DNA of 64,000 nt from Robertmurraya korlensis NBRC 107688 (GTDB lineage: Bacteria; Bacillota; Bacilli; Bacillales; Cytobacillaceae). The notes under the pieces are model-generated. The model saw nothing but the letters and a program-made list of their open reading frames with translations. It had not been told where the DNA came from and searched no databases. The position numbers and the translations under genes are program-made. Location of the stretch: positions 265,224 to 329,223 of the forward strand of contig NZ_BCVH01000002.1 in the NCBI RefSeq assembly GCF_001591645.1. Direction: 5' to 3'. Shown piece after piece: positions 56,331 to 64,000 of this stretch; the first letter of the stretch is position 1; each line of letters opens with the position of its first letter.

Positions 56331-56813
56331 ATGTTTGCAGTAAATAACTATACAGGAACACGTGAGGAAAATTATCGTGTTTTAATAAAACAGCTAAAAG
56401 CTCTTCTTGAAGGAGAAACAAATTCAATTGCGAACTTGAGCAATGCTTCATCCCTATTAAATCAATTTTTATCTGACGTCAATTGGGTCGGTTTTTATTT
56501 AATGGACGGCGACAAAGAACTAGTGCTTGGACCATTCCAGGGCTTACCTGCATGTGTAAGAATTCCTCTTGGTAGAGGTGTATGCGGAACTAGCGCGAAG
56601 GAAAGAAAGACCGTGTTAGTTGAAGATGTTCATGAGTTTCCTGGACATATTGCTTGTGATGCCGCTTCACAAGCAGAGATTGTTGTACCAATTATTAAAG
56701 ATGGGCAACTTCTTGGAGTTCTAGATATTGACTCACCTAGTAAGGCCCGTTTTGACGAATTAGATCAAAAAATGCTTGAACTATTTGTTGATGAATTAAT
56801 TAACCACCTATAA
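56331..56813 (+). CDS. msrC: Free methionine-(R)-sulfoxide reductase (GAF type)
   Basis: 160-residue single GAF domain protein (YtsP). Three conserved cysteines, C75 (LPACVRI), C85 (GRGVCGTS) and C109 (GHIACDA), identify the fRMsr family, which reduces free methionine sulfoxide, and the SEIVVPI-like AEIVVPI segment follows. ATG at 56331 has GGAGGGA. Next to megL, consistent with methionine salvage. Confidence 0.93.
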   Translation: MFAVNNYTGTREENYRVLIKQLKALLEGETNSIANLSNASSLLNQFLSDVNWVGFYLMDGDKELVLGPFQGLPACVRIPLGRGVCGTSAKERKTVLVEDVHEFPGHIACDAASQAEIVVPIIKDGQLLGVLDIDSPSKARFDELDQKMLELFVDELINHL

Positions 56814-56836
56814 AAGAGGCAGATATCTGCCTCTTT
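56813..56836. terminator. Bidirectional terminator between msrC and megL
   Basis: AAAGAGGCAGA (56813-56823) with TCTGCCTCTTT (56826-56836). It includes the last base of the msrC stop. Confidence 0.85.
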
Positions 56837-56838
56837 AT

Positions 56839-58029
56839 TTATATGATGAACCGCAAAGCTTGATCTAAATCCTCCTGAATATCTTCCCATGCTTCTAATC
56901 CAACCGATAGACGTATCAAATTATCTTCTATCCCCATCTTTTCTCTCTCTTCTTTTGGTACGACGGAGTGGGTCATTGTTACCGGGTGCTGTATTAATGT
57001 TTCAGCATCACCTAGACTAACGGCAATTCTTATTAATTTTAACCGGTTCATAAACTTCTGGGCTTCTTCCTTTCCTCCATGCAAAGTAAAAGAAAGTAAT
57101 CCACCTGCTTGGCGCATTTGCTTTTTCATGATTAAAAAGTCTGGGTGCTTACGGTCTCCTGGATAAAAGACTTCCTTAACAGCCCTATGATCATTCAAAA
57201 ACGAGTATATCCTTCTAGCATTCTCACAATGACGATCCATTCTTACTGGCAAGGTTTTCAATCCTCTTAATAGCAACCATGCATCAAATGGAGAAATAAT
57301 GCCTCCGTAATCTTTTTGTGTTGTCATTGCAACCTCATGTAGATAATCACGTTTTCCGACAACGATGCCAGCAATTACATCTCCATGACCACAAATATAT
57401 TTTGTTGCACTATGAACTACAACATCACACCCAAGCTCTAGAGGTGTCTGCAAATAAGGGGAACAAAACGTATTATCTACAACAACCGGAATGCCTTTTT
57501 CTTTTCCAACAGATGCAACCATTTCAAGGTCAACAAGCTTCATCGTTGGATTGATTGGCGTTTCCACATAAATACACTTTGTCTCAGGTTTGATGGCTTG
57601 TAAAAGCTGTTCCCTTGTCTTCATCTCAGAAAAGGTGTAGGTGATTTGATATTTATTATTTAGCATCTTTAATAAGCCAAACGTACACCCATATACCCCC
57701 TGCGAACAGAGAACATGATCACCTGCTTTTGTAAGGGAAACTAAAACAGCTGAAACAGCAGCCATTCCTGAACCAAACGCAAGAGCAGCTTCCCCCTTCT
57801 CTATTGCTGCCATTCTTTCTTCTAAAATAGTAACGGTTGGATTACCTAGACGGGAGTAGATATATCCAGTTTCTTCACCAGCAAACCTCTTTTCCCCTTG
57901 CTCCGCACTAGAAAAACAATAAGTAGATGTTTGAAAAAGAGGTGGAACTAAGCTGCCTTCAAATGAACCTGCCTCATAGCCATGGTGGATCACATCCGTT
58001 TCAAACCTTAAAGATTTCTTCTCTCCCAT
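56839..58029 (-). CDS. megL: Methionine gamma-lyase
   Basis: PLP enzyme cleaving methionine to methanethiol, ammonia and 2-oxobutyrate. 396 residues, Cys/Met-metabolism family. PLP Lys210 (HSATKYICGHG), YSRLGNPT, and VYGCTFG with the Cys114 characteristic of true methionine gamma-lyase. ATG at 58029 has AAAGGAGG about 6 bases upstream; the longer reading from 58071 lacks a ribosome site. Cystathionine lyase or synthase activity cannot be excluded. Confidence 0.85.
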   Translation of the reverse strand: MGEKKSLRFETDVIHHGYEAGSFEGSLVPPLFQTSTYCFSSAEQGEKRFAGEETGYIYSRLGNPTVTILEERMAAIEKGEAALAFGSGMAAVSAVLVSLTKAGDHVLCSQGVYGCTFGLLKMLNNKYQITYTFSEMKTREQLLQAIKPETKCIYVETPINPTMKLVDLEMVASVGKEKGIPVVVDNTFCSPYLQTPLELGCDVVVHSATKYICGHGDVIAGIVVGKRDYLHEVAMTTQKDYGGIISPFDAWLLLRGLKTLPVRMDRHCENARRIYSFLNDHRAVKEVFYPGDRKHPDFLIMKKQMRQAGGLLSFTLHGGKEEAQKFMNRLKLIRIAVSLGDAETLIQHPVTMTHSVVPKEEREKMGIEDNLIRLSVGLEAWEDIQEDLDQALRFII

Positions 58030-58114
58030 ATGCTCCTCCTTTGTGTAACCGCTTTCAATATTTTCGTACATCCTTCCCTATTAGCATATGTGACCCCTAC
58101 CCATTTGGAAAGTA

Positions 58115-58144
58115 AAAAGAAGCTCGAATTTTTGAGCTCCTTTT
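58115..58144 (-). terminator. Intrinsic terminator after dgcP
   Basis: 11-bp stem with one G-U pair (58115-58125 with 58134-58144), 8-base loop, TTTTT tail on the minus strand. Confidence 0.85.
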
Positions 58145-60013
58145 CTAAAGAGATGGTAACTTTTCTTGCACGACTACTCGATCCTTGCCCGTATCCTTGG
58201 CCACATATAGGGCAGTATCTGCTCGCTTAAACAGGTTTGTGAAATTATCTGGATTGTCCACATTCCAATACGAGACACCACAGGAAATGGTTATAGATGG
58301 TTTAGATAATTCCCTTACTTTATCTACTAAACGGTTGGCAATACTGATTCCAGCATCAAGTGGAATACGAGGTAAATAAACAGCTAGCTCCTCTCCACCC
58401 CAACGGGCACCAATATCGCTGTCTCTTATATTACTTTTTATTATTTCGGCTACTTGGATAAGGATTTCATCCCCTACTTGATGACCAAACTTGTCGTTAA
58501 CACATTTAAAATTATCAATATCAATTAAAAGGAATGTTCCTTGCTGATCCTCAACTAGTGATTCATGAACCTGAGTATCTAGGTAGTTCCTTGAATAAAG
58601 CTTTGTTAAATGATCAGTAACAACCATTTTCTCTAATTCTTCTCTAAGCATTGAGTTCGTAAACGCTAAGGTAGAATGATGAATTAATGACTGCAGCAAT
58701 TTAAAGGTTTCAAAAGAAAAGTGATATGGCTCTCTGTGCATAACGAGAGCTAGCCCTTTAATTAATCCGGATTGCACCATCGGAACCGCCATAATCGAGC
58801 GATACCTTTTCATATCTTTATCAAGTTTTATTTCTACATCCCCCATAAAAATGGAGTCCTTTTCTTTTTTCAATCTTTCAACTACGTAATAAACGTATAC
58901 CATGGAATCATCCGTTTCAAAAAATGGAGTCGAACCCGCTAATACGCTAATTGGTTTTAAATCTGGTGAAACCAACACAAAGCATACTTCTTCGGCATCA
59001 AATGACTGTACAATTTGTTCCGTCATATACGACATCGTTTCGGTTAATCGCAAATTAGAATTTAACCGATGAGAGGTCTCATTGATCAATTGAAGGTCTG
59101 CAATTAATCGTTTGGATTGCTGATAGAGCTGTGCATTTTCAAGCGCAGAACCAGCCGTATTTGCCAATAATTTTATAAATTCTACTTCGTTACTAGGAAA
59201 CGTTAACGTGTCTGGAGCAATTACTTGAAGCACACCATATACACCTTGTTTCCCTTTTAGCGGTGCATAAAGAACAGAACGTCGTTCAGTCAATGAGTCT
59301 TCCATTTGAATGGTACCAGTTAAATATGCCTCCATAGCAGCTATATTTTCACTATCGTACTCCAAATCCTTAATTGGGAGCTCACTATGATTGTCATTGT
59401 CATGGGATAACATGAGATAGTACGTAAAACTCGGATATTCTTCCTGAAGCGTATAGATAATCTCACCTAACACAGCCTCCATATCCATTGTCGAATGAAA
59501 CTTTTCGTTCACACGAAACAACTGCTTGTAACGTTTCTCTTCCATTACAATTTTGTATAATTCCTGAGCTTTCTGTACAAACGAAGTGCATACAATAGCA
59601 AATTGTTCAAACCAATCTTGATTAGAAGGGTTAATATAGGATTGATTCCCTTTTAAACATAACACACCCAAAACTTCCTCCGATTTACAAAGAGGAATAA
59701 GTACTTGGTAGTCTTTAAATCTTATGTCTGTTGGAGAAAAATCAACCGTTTTCACTAAACCTATCCATTCATTCGATAAACTAGACTGTCCTATCTGTAT
59801 TTTGTTCGCATTTGTAGAAAGCCTAATCGAAACTTGGTTCTTCCAAGCTTGGCTGATGTAAATAGTAACTTCTTCAAGCTCAAGTATTTTTTGAATGGTA
59901 TGAAGCATTGTCTTTATTACATCTTGATAGTGGAAAACTCCCGACTCCGTGTCGATTAGATCAAAGAACTGACTTTTAAGTGTTTCAATTGATTTTTCAG
60001 TAAAAAATCTCAT
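58145..60013 (-). CDS. dgcP: Diguanylate cyclase with GAF domains (DgcP/YtrP type)
   Basis: 622-residue cytoplasmic cyclase that makes c-di-GMP. Two or three GAF-like domains (about 20-150, 165-300, 310-450) precede the GGDEF domain (about 455-620); the active-site motif is GGEEL (539-543) and VVTDHLTKLYSRNYLD and LLIDIDNFKCVND are intact, so activity is likely. The I-site RxxD is not seen. ATG at 60013 has AGGTGAT upstream. Matches B. subtilis YtrP position. Confidence 0.92.
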   Translation of the reverse strand: MRFFTEKSIETLKSQFFDLIDTESGVFHYQDVIKTMLHTIQKILELEEVTIYISQAWKNQVSIRLSTNANKIQIGQSSLSNEWIGLVKTVDFSPTDIRFKDYQVLIPLCKSEEVLGVLCLKGNQSYINPSNQDWFEQFAIVCTSFVQKAQELYKIVMEEKRYKQLFRVNEKFHSTMDMEAVLGEIIYTLQEEYPSFTYYLMLSHDNDNHSELPIKDLEYDSENIAAMEAYLTGTIQMEDSLTERRSVLYAPLKGKQGVYGVLQVIAPDTLTFPSNEVEFIKLLANTAGSALENAQLYQQSKRLIADLQLINETSHRLNSNLRLTETMSYMTEQIVQSFDAEEVCFVLVSPDLKPISVLAGSTPFFETDDSMVYVYYVVERLKKEKDSIFMGDVEIKLDKDMKRYRSIMAVPMVQSGLIKGLALVMHREPYHFSFETFKLLQSLIHHSTLAFTNSMLREELEKMVVTDHLTKLYSRNYLDTQVHESLVEDQQGTFLLIDIDNFKCVNDKFGHQVGDEILIQVAEIIKSNIRDSDIGARWGGEELAVYLPRIPLDAGISIANRLVDKVRELSKPSITISCGVSYWNVDNPDNFTNLFKRADTALYVAKDTGKDRVVVQEKLPSL

Positions 60014-60097
60014 TACGTCATCACCTAATACCTTAGCTAGTTTGAAACCATATCTATTCTTTATTGGTTTTCATCCCGCATGAAATTCATATCATTA

Positions 60098-60649
60098 TTA
60101 TGTTGTTGAAATTATTATTTCTTGATCGGTAACAACAAGCCAGAGTGAACCGTCCGTTGCTAAGGGATATAATTGTTTGATTTTCCGCTCTCCCAAATCC
60201 AACTGCTTGTCTTCTACTTGAACAATTGTCCGTCCTCTTTCTTCTCTTACGATGATGTTTGATTGTTCTGCAGACGTACGCTCTCTATACTTAGGTGATC
60301 GTATAGCTAGTTCAAAATCACTTGTGAAATAATTCCATTCATCATCAATTTCCACCCATATACCTTCACTCTCTTTATCCAAAGAAAGCTTCGTTGGCTT
60401 TCCCTCAAGGGTGGCGGCCTTCATTGTTTTAAACAGATAGTTATTGTTTAACTGAACCTCATATTCAGCTAATATATAGTTGTTTTCTTGTTTTTTTGCT
60501 AAAACGATGATAGGATTATCTTCTTTATCTAGGCTTTGATGGAGGACTGTAACAAGTGGAGGATTACTAATTTCTTTTTGATTATTATATTTATAGTACA
60601 ATGCTCCTATTGTAAAACCAATACAAATAAAAAGCAAAAGAGAACGCAT
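60098..60649 (-). CDS. Membrane-anchored hypothetical protein
   Basis: 183-residue protein with one N-terminal helix (SLLLFICIGFTIGALYY) and a mainly beta, acidic extracellular domain. I do not recognise the family. ATG at 60649 with AGGAAAG eight bases upstream is preferred; a GTG at 60685 gives a longer reading. Lies between dgcP and rpsD, with no close neighbour on its strand. Confidence 0.65.
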   Translation of the reverse strand: MRSLLLFICIGFTIGALYYKYNNQKEISNPPLVTVLHQSLDKEDNPIIVLAKKQENNYILAEYEVQLNNNYLFKTMKAATLEGKPTKLSLDKESEGIWVEIDDEWNYFTSDFELAIRSPKYRERTSAEQSNIIVREERGRTIVQVEDKQLDLGERKIKQLYPLATDGSLWLVVTDQEIIISTT

Positions 60650-60762
60650 TCTTCTTTCTTTCCTAGTCTCTAGCACGTAAATCACTCTTTTTCATAATAA
60701 GATTATACCATAATTACTATCTATCTTAAGATAATAACATATTCCTAAAAAATAAAATTCCC

Positions 60763-60792
60763 TTGACTTTCTATCATATAAAAACATATAAT
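60763..60792 (+). promoter_or_regulatory. rpsD promoter
   Basis: TTGACT (60763-60768), 18 bases, TATAAT (60787-60792). It is the best consensus match I found in the window. Confidence 0.85.
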
Positions 60793-60837
60793 ATTCTTTG
60801 TGTAAAATATCGCAGCATATGTGAACGCCTTTATGAA

Positions 60838-60930
60838 TACATTTTGTTCCTCAATAGAAGGATTACCTTCTAGGATGGGGTATCGGTAACCCTTGAGCTG
60901 CTAGGGCGAAGGTACATGAAAACAAAATGG
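60838..60930 (+). ncRNA. rpsD leader RNA (S4 autoregulatory element)
   Basis: Structured leader ahead of rpsD. Closing stem CATTTTGTT (60840-60848) with AACAAAATG (60921-60929); inner hairpin TAGAAGG (60855-60861) with CCTTCTA (60866-60872). Bacillus rpsD leaders bind S4 to repress their own translation; I assign this by position and folding, not by a covariance search. Confidence 0.75.
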
Positions 60931-60997
60931 TCATACTGCTTGTGAACACTACTGTTTTTATTTTACAACAAAATAAAAACACGAGGAGGAGTCATTC

Positions 60998-61600
60998 ATG
61001 GCTCGTTATACTGGCCCAAGCTGGAAATTATCACGTCGTCTTGGAATCTCTCTAAGCGGTACTGGTAAAGAATTAGAAAAGCGTCCTTACGCTCCTGGAC
61101 AACATGGTCCAAACCAACGCAAGAAGTTATCTGAATACGGTTTACAATTACAAGAGAAGCAAAAGCTTCGTCATATGTATGGAGTAACTGAGCGTCAATT
61201 CCGTAACCTTTTTGACAAAGCAGGTAAAATCTCTGGTAAGCACGGTGAAAACTTCATGGCTCTTTTAGAGTCACGTTTAGATAACGTAGTATACCGTTTA
61301 GGTCTTGCTCGTACTCGTCGTCAAGCTCGTCAGCTTGTTAACCACGGTCACATTTTAGTAAATGGCAAGCGCGTTGATATTCCATCATTCCGCGTACTAC
61401 CTGGTCAAACAATTACATTACGTGAAAAATCACGTAACCTTGACATCGTTAAAGAAGCAGTTGAAGTGAACAACTTCGTACCTGATTTCTTAACTTTCGA
61501 CGCTGACAAATTAGAAGGTACATTCACTCGCTTACCTGAGCGTTCTGAATTACCAGCTGAAATCAACGAAGCTCTTATCGTTGAATTCTACTCTCGTTAA
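60998..61600 (+). CDS. rpsD: 30S ribosomal protein S4
   Basis: Primary 16S rRNA-binding protein that starts 30S assembly. 200 residues. N-terminal [17 protein letters not shown]4 RNA-binding domain (about 92-155) with [29 protein letters not shown] at 60998 has GAGGAGG about 8 bases upstream. Autoregulated through the leader. In B. subtilis rpsD is followed by tyrS, but here by convergent yuaF-floT. Confidence 0.98.
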   Translation: MARYTGPSWKLSRRLGISLSGTGKELEKRPYAPGQHGPNQRKKLSEYGLQLQEKQKLRHMYGVTERQFRNLFDKAGKISGKHGENFMALLESRLDNVVYRLGLARTRRQARQLVNHGHILVNGKRVDIPSFRVLPGQTITLREKSRNLDIVKEAVEVNNFVPDFLTFDADKLEGTFTRLPERSELPAEINEALIVEFYSR

Positions 61601-61607
61601 TAAAAAG

Positions 61608-61633
61608 AGATCCAGCGAATATTCGCTGGATCT
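61608..61633. terminator. Bidirectional terminator between rpsD and floT
   Basis: 13-bp inverted repeat AGATCCAGCGAAT/ATTCGCTGGATCT, followed on the plus strand by TTTTTTA. Confidence 0.9.
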
Positions 61634-61639
61634 TTTTTA

Positions 61640-63151
61640 TTATTCTGCTTTACTCTCTTTTATATCCTCTGCTAACTGATCAATACTTTGTCTAACATTC
61701 CCTTTACCTGCGAAAGTCTCTAGCAGATTTTTCACATCAATTCCTGATGAAGCTTTTAATGTTTCCTGTAAGGAAGACATCAAGTTGGTTGCATACCCAG
61801 TCACTTTATTTGCTCCGCCACCTTCACCACCACCTGTATCAACAACGGTGATTTTATCAATATTGGATAGTGGGCTTGCAATTTCCTTGGCGTATTCAGG
61901 GAGCATCCTTACAATCATATCCATAACAGCTGCTTGACCATACATATCAAATGCCTCTGCAATCTTGCGCTTCGCTTCTGCCTCAGCCAAACCTTTCAAG
62001 CGAATGATCTCAGCTTCCGCTTCCCCTTGTGCTCGCTCTGACTCAGCCTTAGCAAGTCCGTCTAAACGTACTTTTTCAGCATCCGCTTTTGCCATTGCCT
62101 CAATGCGGTATTTATTCGCATCTGCTTCGGCAAGCTGTTTTGCTTTATCAGCCGCAGCCGCTTGTTCCACCGCATAACGGTCTGCATCCGCTTTTTTCTT
62201 TACTTCAGAATCATATTGTCTTTCTCTACGCTGAATTTCTTTTTCTTCTAGTTCTATTTGCTTTTGACGCTCGATAATTTTGATTTGCATTTCATGTTCT
62301 GTAACCTCTTGCTTGGCTCTAGCCGTTTCAAGATCATACGCTTGGTCAGCTCGTGCTTTCGCAATATCCTGTTCACGACGATACTCAGCAATTTTCATTT
62401 GATTCACTTTTTCAGCCTCAGCAATTTCAGTCGCTCGTTCAATCTCTGCCTTCTGAGCGTCTTTAGCTGCTTCGGCGCGCTTGATTCGTGTTTCCTTTTC
62501 AGCTTCAGCAGTTGCAATGTCTGCATCTCTTTTTACCTGTGCAATTCTTGGTTTACCTAATGAATCCAAGTATCCGTTTTTGTCTCTTACATCCTTTATT
62601 GTAAAGGATACGATGACCAGTCCCATTTTGGCTAAGTCTTGTGATGCTACTCTTTGTACTTCTTGAGAAAACTTATCTCGATTTTTGTAAATTTCCTCTA
62701 CAGTCATTGAGCCGAGGATGGAACGTAGATGTCCTTCTAAAACTTCCTTCGCTTCATTTTCTCTGTCTTCCTTCGCTTTCCCTAAAAACTGTTCCGCCGC
62801 AGTGGCGATTTCTTCGATTGATCCCCCAATCTTAATAATCGCAACCCCATCAGCCATAACAGGAACCCCTTGCTCCGTATATACTTCAGGTGTCGTCACC
62901 TCTAATTTGCTCGAAAGCAAGCTCAATGGTTCTGCTTGTTGAAACACTGGGAAAATAAATGCTCCGCCACCTCGTATAATTTTAATACGATTTCCTGACT
63001 CATCAACGTGTACATTTTTATTTCCTAAATAACTCCCCGTAACGATTAACGCTTCATCAGGTCCTGCCGTACGATATTTTGTAATGAATACAGCAATAAG
63101 TGCAATTAGTAGAAAGGCAACAATCCCCCCTACGATAAAAATGGGTAACAT
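61640..63151 (-). CDS. floT: Flotillin-like protein FloT
   Basis: 503-residue SPFH protein that organises functional membrane microdomains. N-terminal membrane hairpin (about 2-24), SPFH domain (about 45-200), then a long flotillin coiled coil full of Glu-Ala repeats (EAEKETRIKRAE, KADADRYAVEQAAAA) and a C-terminal tail. ATG at 63151 (third codon of the longer reading) has AAGGAG eight bases upstream. Second gene of yuaF-floT. Confidence 0.94.
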   Translation of the reverse strand: MLPIFIVGGIVAFLLIALIAVFITKYRTAGPDEALIVTGSYLGNKNVHVDESGNRIKIIRGGGAFIFPVFQQAEPLSLLSSKLEVTTPEVYTEQGVPVMADGVAIIKIGGSIEEIATAAEQFLGKAKEDRENEAKEVLEGHLRSILGSMTVEEIYKNRDKFSQEVQRVASQDLAKMGLVIVSFTIKDVRDKNGYLDSLGKPRIAQVKRDADIATAEAEKETRIKRAEAAKDAQKAEIERATEIAEAEKVNQMKIAEYRREQDIAKARADQAYDLETARAKQEVTEHEMQIKIIERQKQIELEEKEIQRRERQYDSEVKKKADADRYAVEQAAAADKAKQLAEADANKYRIEAMAKADAEKVRLDGLAKAESERAQGEAEAEIIRLKGLAEAEAKRKIAEAFDMYGQAAVMDMIVRMLPEYAKEIASPLSNIDKITVVDTGGGEGGGANKVTGYATNLMSSLQETLKASSGIDVKNLLETFAGKGNVRQSIDQLAEDIKESKAE

Positions 63152-63163
63152 AGACATCTCTCC

Positions 63164-63697
63164 TTAAGTAAAAAATAGCTTTTCTGTTTTCTCGTAGTGT
63201 GCAACATGTAGTACTCCATCCTTTACATCAATCACTAACACCTTTTCTCCCTCAGCAATCGGTTGATTCTCAAAGCTTCTCGCTGGTTTCGAAATCGTCC
63301 CGCTACTACTTTTTAGCACAACTTCTCCAAACCCGTCTTGTGGAATGGGAATAAGCACCCTTCCCACTCTACCCTTTAATGAATCAGAAGTGTAAACTAG
63401 TGACTCCTCAGCAGATGACATAGGAACCAGTACAAAGATATTTAATAGAGTATCTAATATAAGAGCAATGACAATAGCGATGAAAAGGATTACTAAACTA
63501 TTTAGCGGCGTGATTAACTCTAATAAATAACCCGAAGCTGATAAAAACGTGACAAACGCTAGAATAAGAGTTGGGTTCAAGAAATCAAGGGCGGCTTCCA
63601 CAATATCACCAAAAAAGATGTACAACACCGTTAATACACCCGAGACAATCAGTGTCGTCAAATAAACTGTCTGGATTGGATAGCCAAAGAGCTCCAT
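63164..63697 (-). CDS. yuaF: NfeD-like protein YuaF
   Basis: 177-residue membrane protein that pairs with FloT. Four predicted helices (about 8-28, 42-60, 62-88) and a C-terminal OB-fold (about 95-175) with SLKGRVGRVLIPIPQDGFGEV. Truncated NfeD: lacks the serine protease domain of longer members. ATG at 63697 has AGAGGTGATTAA. First gene of yuaF-floT, 12 bases ahead of floT. Confidence 0.92.
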   Translation of the reverse strand: MELFGYPIQTVYLTTLIVSGVLTVLYIFFGDIVEAALDFLNPTLILAFVTFLSASGYLLELITPLNSLVILFIAIVIALILDTLLNIFVLVPMSSAEESLVYTSDSLKGRVGRVLIPIPQDGFGEVVLKSSSGTISKPARSFENQPIAEGEKVLVIDVKDGVLHVAHYEKTEKLFFT

Positions 63698-63751
63698 TTA
63701 ATCACCTCTTTTATTAACTTAAATCTCCTTTCGTATGTATTTAGTAAGTAA

Positions 63752-63777
63752 TACGATAGTTACAGAAAAAGGTTTCA
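63752..63777 (-). promoter_or_regulatory. Sigma-W promoter for yuaF-floT
   Basis: TGAAAC (complement of 63772-63777), 16 bases, CGTA (complement of 63752-63755): an exact match to the recalled sigma-W consensus. yuaFG is a known sigma-W target in B. subtilis. Confidence 0.88.
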
Positions 63778-63815
63778 AAAAATTTCCTTATGGAAGTGGC
63801 AGGTAGGAGGCCTGA

Positions 63816-63851
63816 ATGTCAAGTTGTTCTATAAGCTATAAATACGAATGA
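63816..63851 (+). other. Eleven-codon mini-ORF, doubtful
   Basis: TAGGAGG followed five bases later by ATG; 11 codons (MSSCSISYKYE) and TGA. It directly precedes a hairpin (about 63849-63882). It may be a chance product of the degenerate repeat there; no homology known. Confidence 0.15.
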
Positions 63852-63867
63852 TGCTCATCCAGTAGTG

Positions 63868-64000
63868 GATGAACATCATTTTTTAGGTATTTACTCGATC
63901 AATTGATCTACATAACCATGATGAACTTCATTTCAAACGCTATTCCTCTACCAAATGATCTTCATAACAACGATGAACTTCATTTCGATCACTATTCTCT
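63868..64000. repeat. Second 52-bp tandem repeat array (cut by right edge)
   Basis: GATGAAC recurs at 63868, 63920 and 63972, exactly 52 bp apart, and surrounding bases align (GATGAAC.TCATTT, TATT..CTC...., TGATCT.CATAAC). A degenerate unit may start near 63816. The array continues beyond the window. No gene is seen from 63698 to the edge. Confidence 0.85.

Noticed and set aside
58030..58144. SAM riboswitch (S-box) ahead of megL
   Set aside because: Only about 110 bases exist between megL and the dgcP terminator and no S-box motif is visible.

Overview
The window is low-GC chromosomal DNA from an endospore-forming member of the Bacillaceae outside the B. subtilis group. I infer this from the gene order and from sporulation genes (a small acid-soluble spore protein, ytrH/ytrI, ytfJ/gerW, refZ). 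The order largely matches, from memory, the B. subtilis polA-to-rpsD segment. No rRNA, tRNA, prophage, transposase or CRISPR array was seen. Most genes lie on the minus strand in short operons separated by clear intrinsic terminators.

1-10.1 kb: 5' part of polA, an hflK-hflC pair, phoP-phoR, a MaoC-like dehydratase-fold gene, and the TCA genes citZ-icd-mdh with a consensus-like promoter and CcpA (cre) site. 10.1-19.4 kb: two membrane proteins (ytwI, ytvI), fxsA, the glycolytic pair pfkA-pyk, accD-accA, a FadR-type GntR regulator and a malic enzyme. Two identical palindromes, one upstream of the malic enzyme-regulator operon and one upstream of accDA, suggest one regulator ties malonyl-CoA synthesis to malic enzyme. 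19.4-33 kb: dnaE, sporulation genes ytrH/ytrI, nrnA, ytpI, ytoI, ytkL, an M24 peptidase, ald, a class A penicillin-binding protein and a universal stress protein.

33-46.8 kb: argG-argH with an ArgR-type box, a shortened 5'-nucleotidase-like exported protein, moaB with an EcsC-family gene, ackA with an activating-position cre, ytxK, tpx, ytfJ-ytfI, sppA-yteJ, an NAD kinase and a NERD-domain protein. 46.8-47.3 kb holds a gene-free 52-bp tandem repeat array with variant units spaced every third copy. 47.3-60.7 kb: rarD, mbcS, a spore protein gene, cysteine desulfurase-thiI, ezrA, hisJ, refZ, msrC, megL, dgcP and an anchored hypothetical protein. 60.7-64 kb: rpsD with its leader RNA, the yuaF-floT flotillin operon under a consensus sigma-W promoter, and the start of a second 52-bp tandem array that runs off the right edge.

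No obviously new multi-gene system was found. The most unusual signals are the two 52-bp arrays, the duplicated GntR operator, the hflKC pair between phoPR and polA, a shortened nucleotidase, and several short or non-ATG-start genes. All functional calls rest on reading motifs and recalled family knowledge; no database search was possible.
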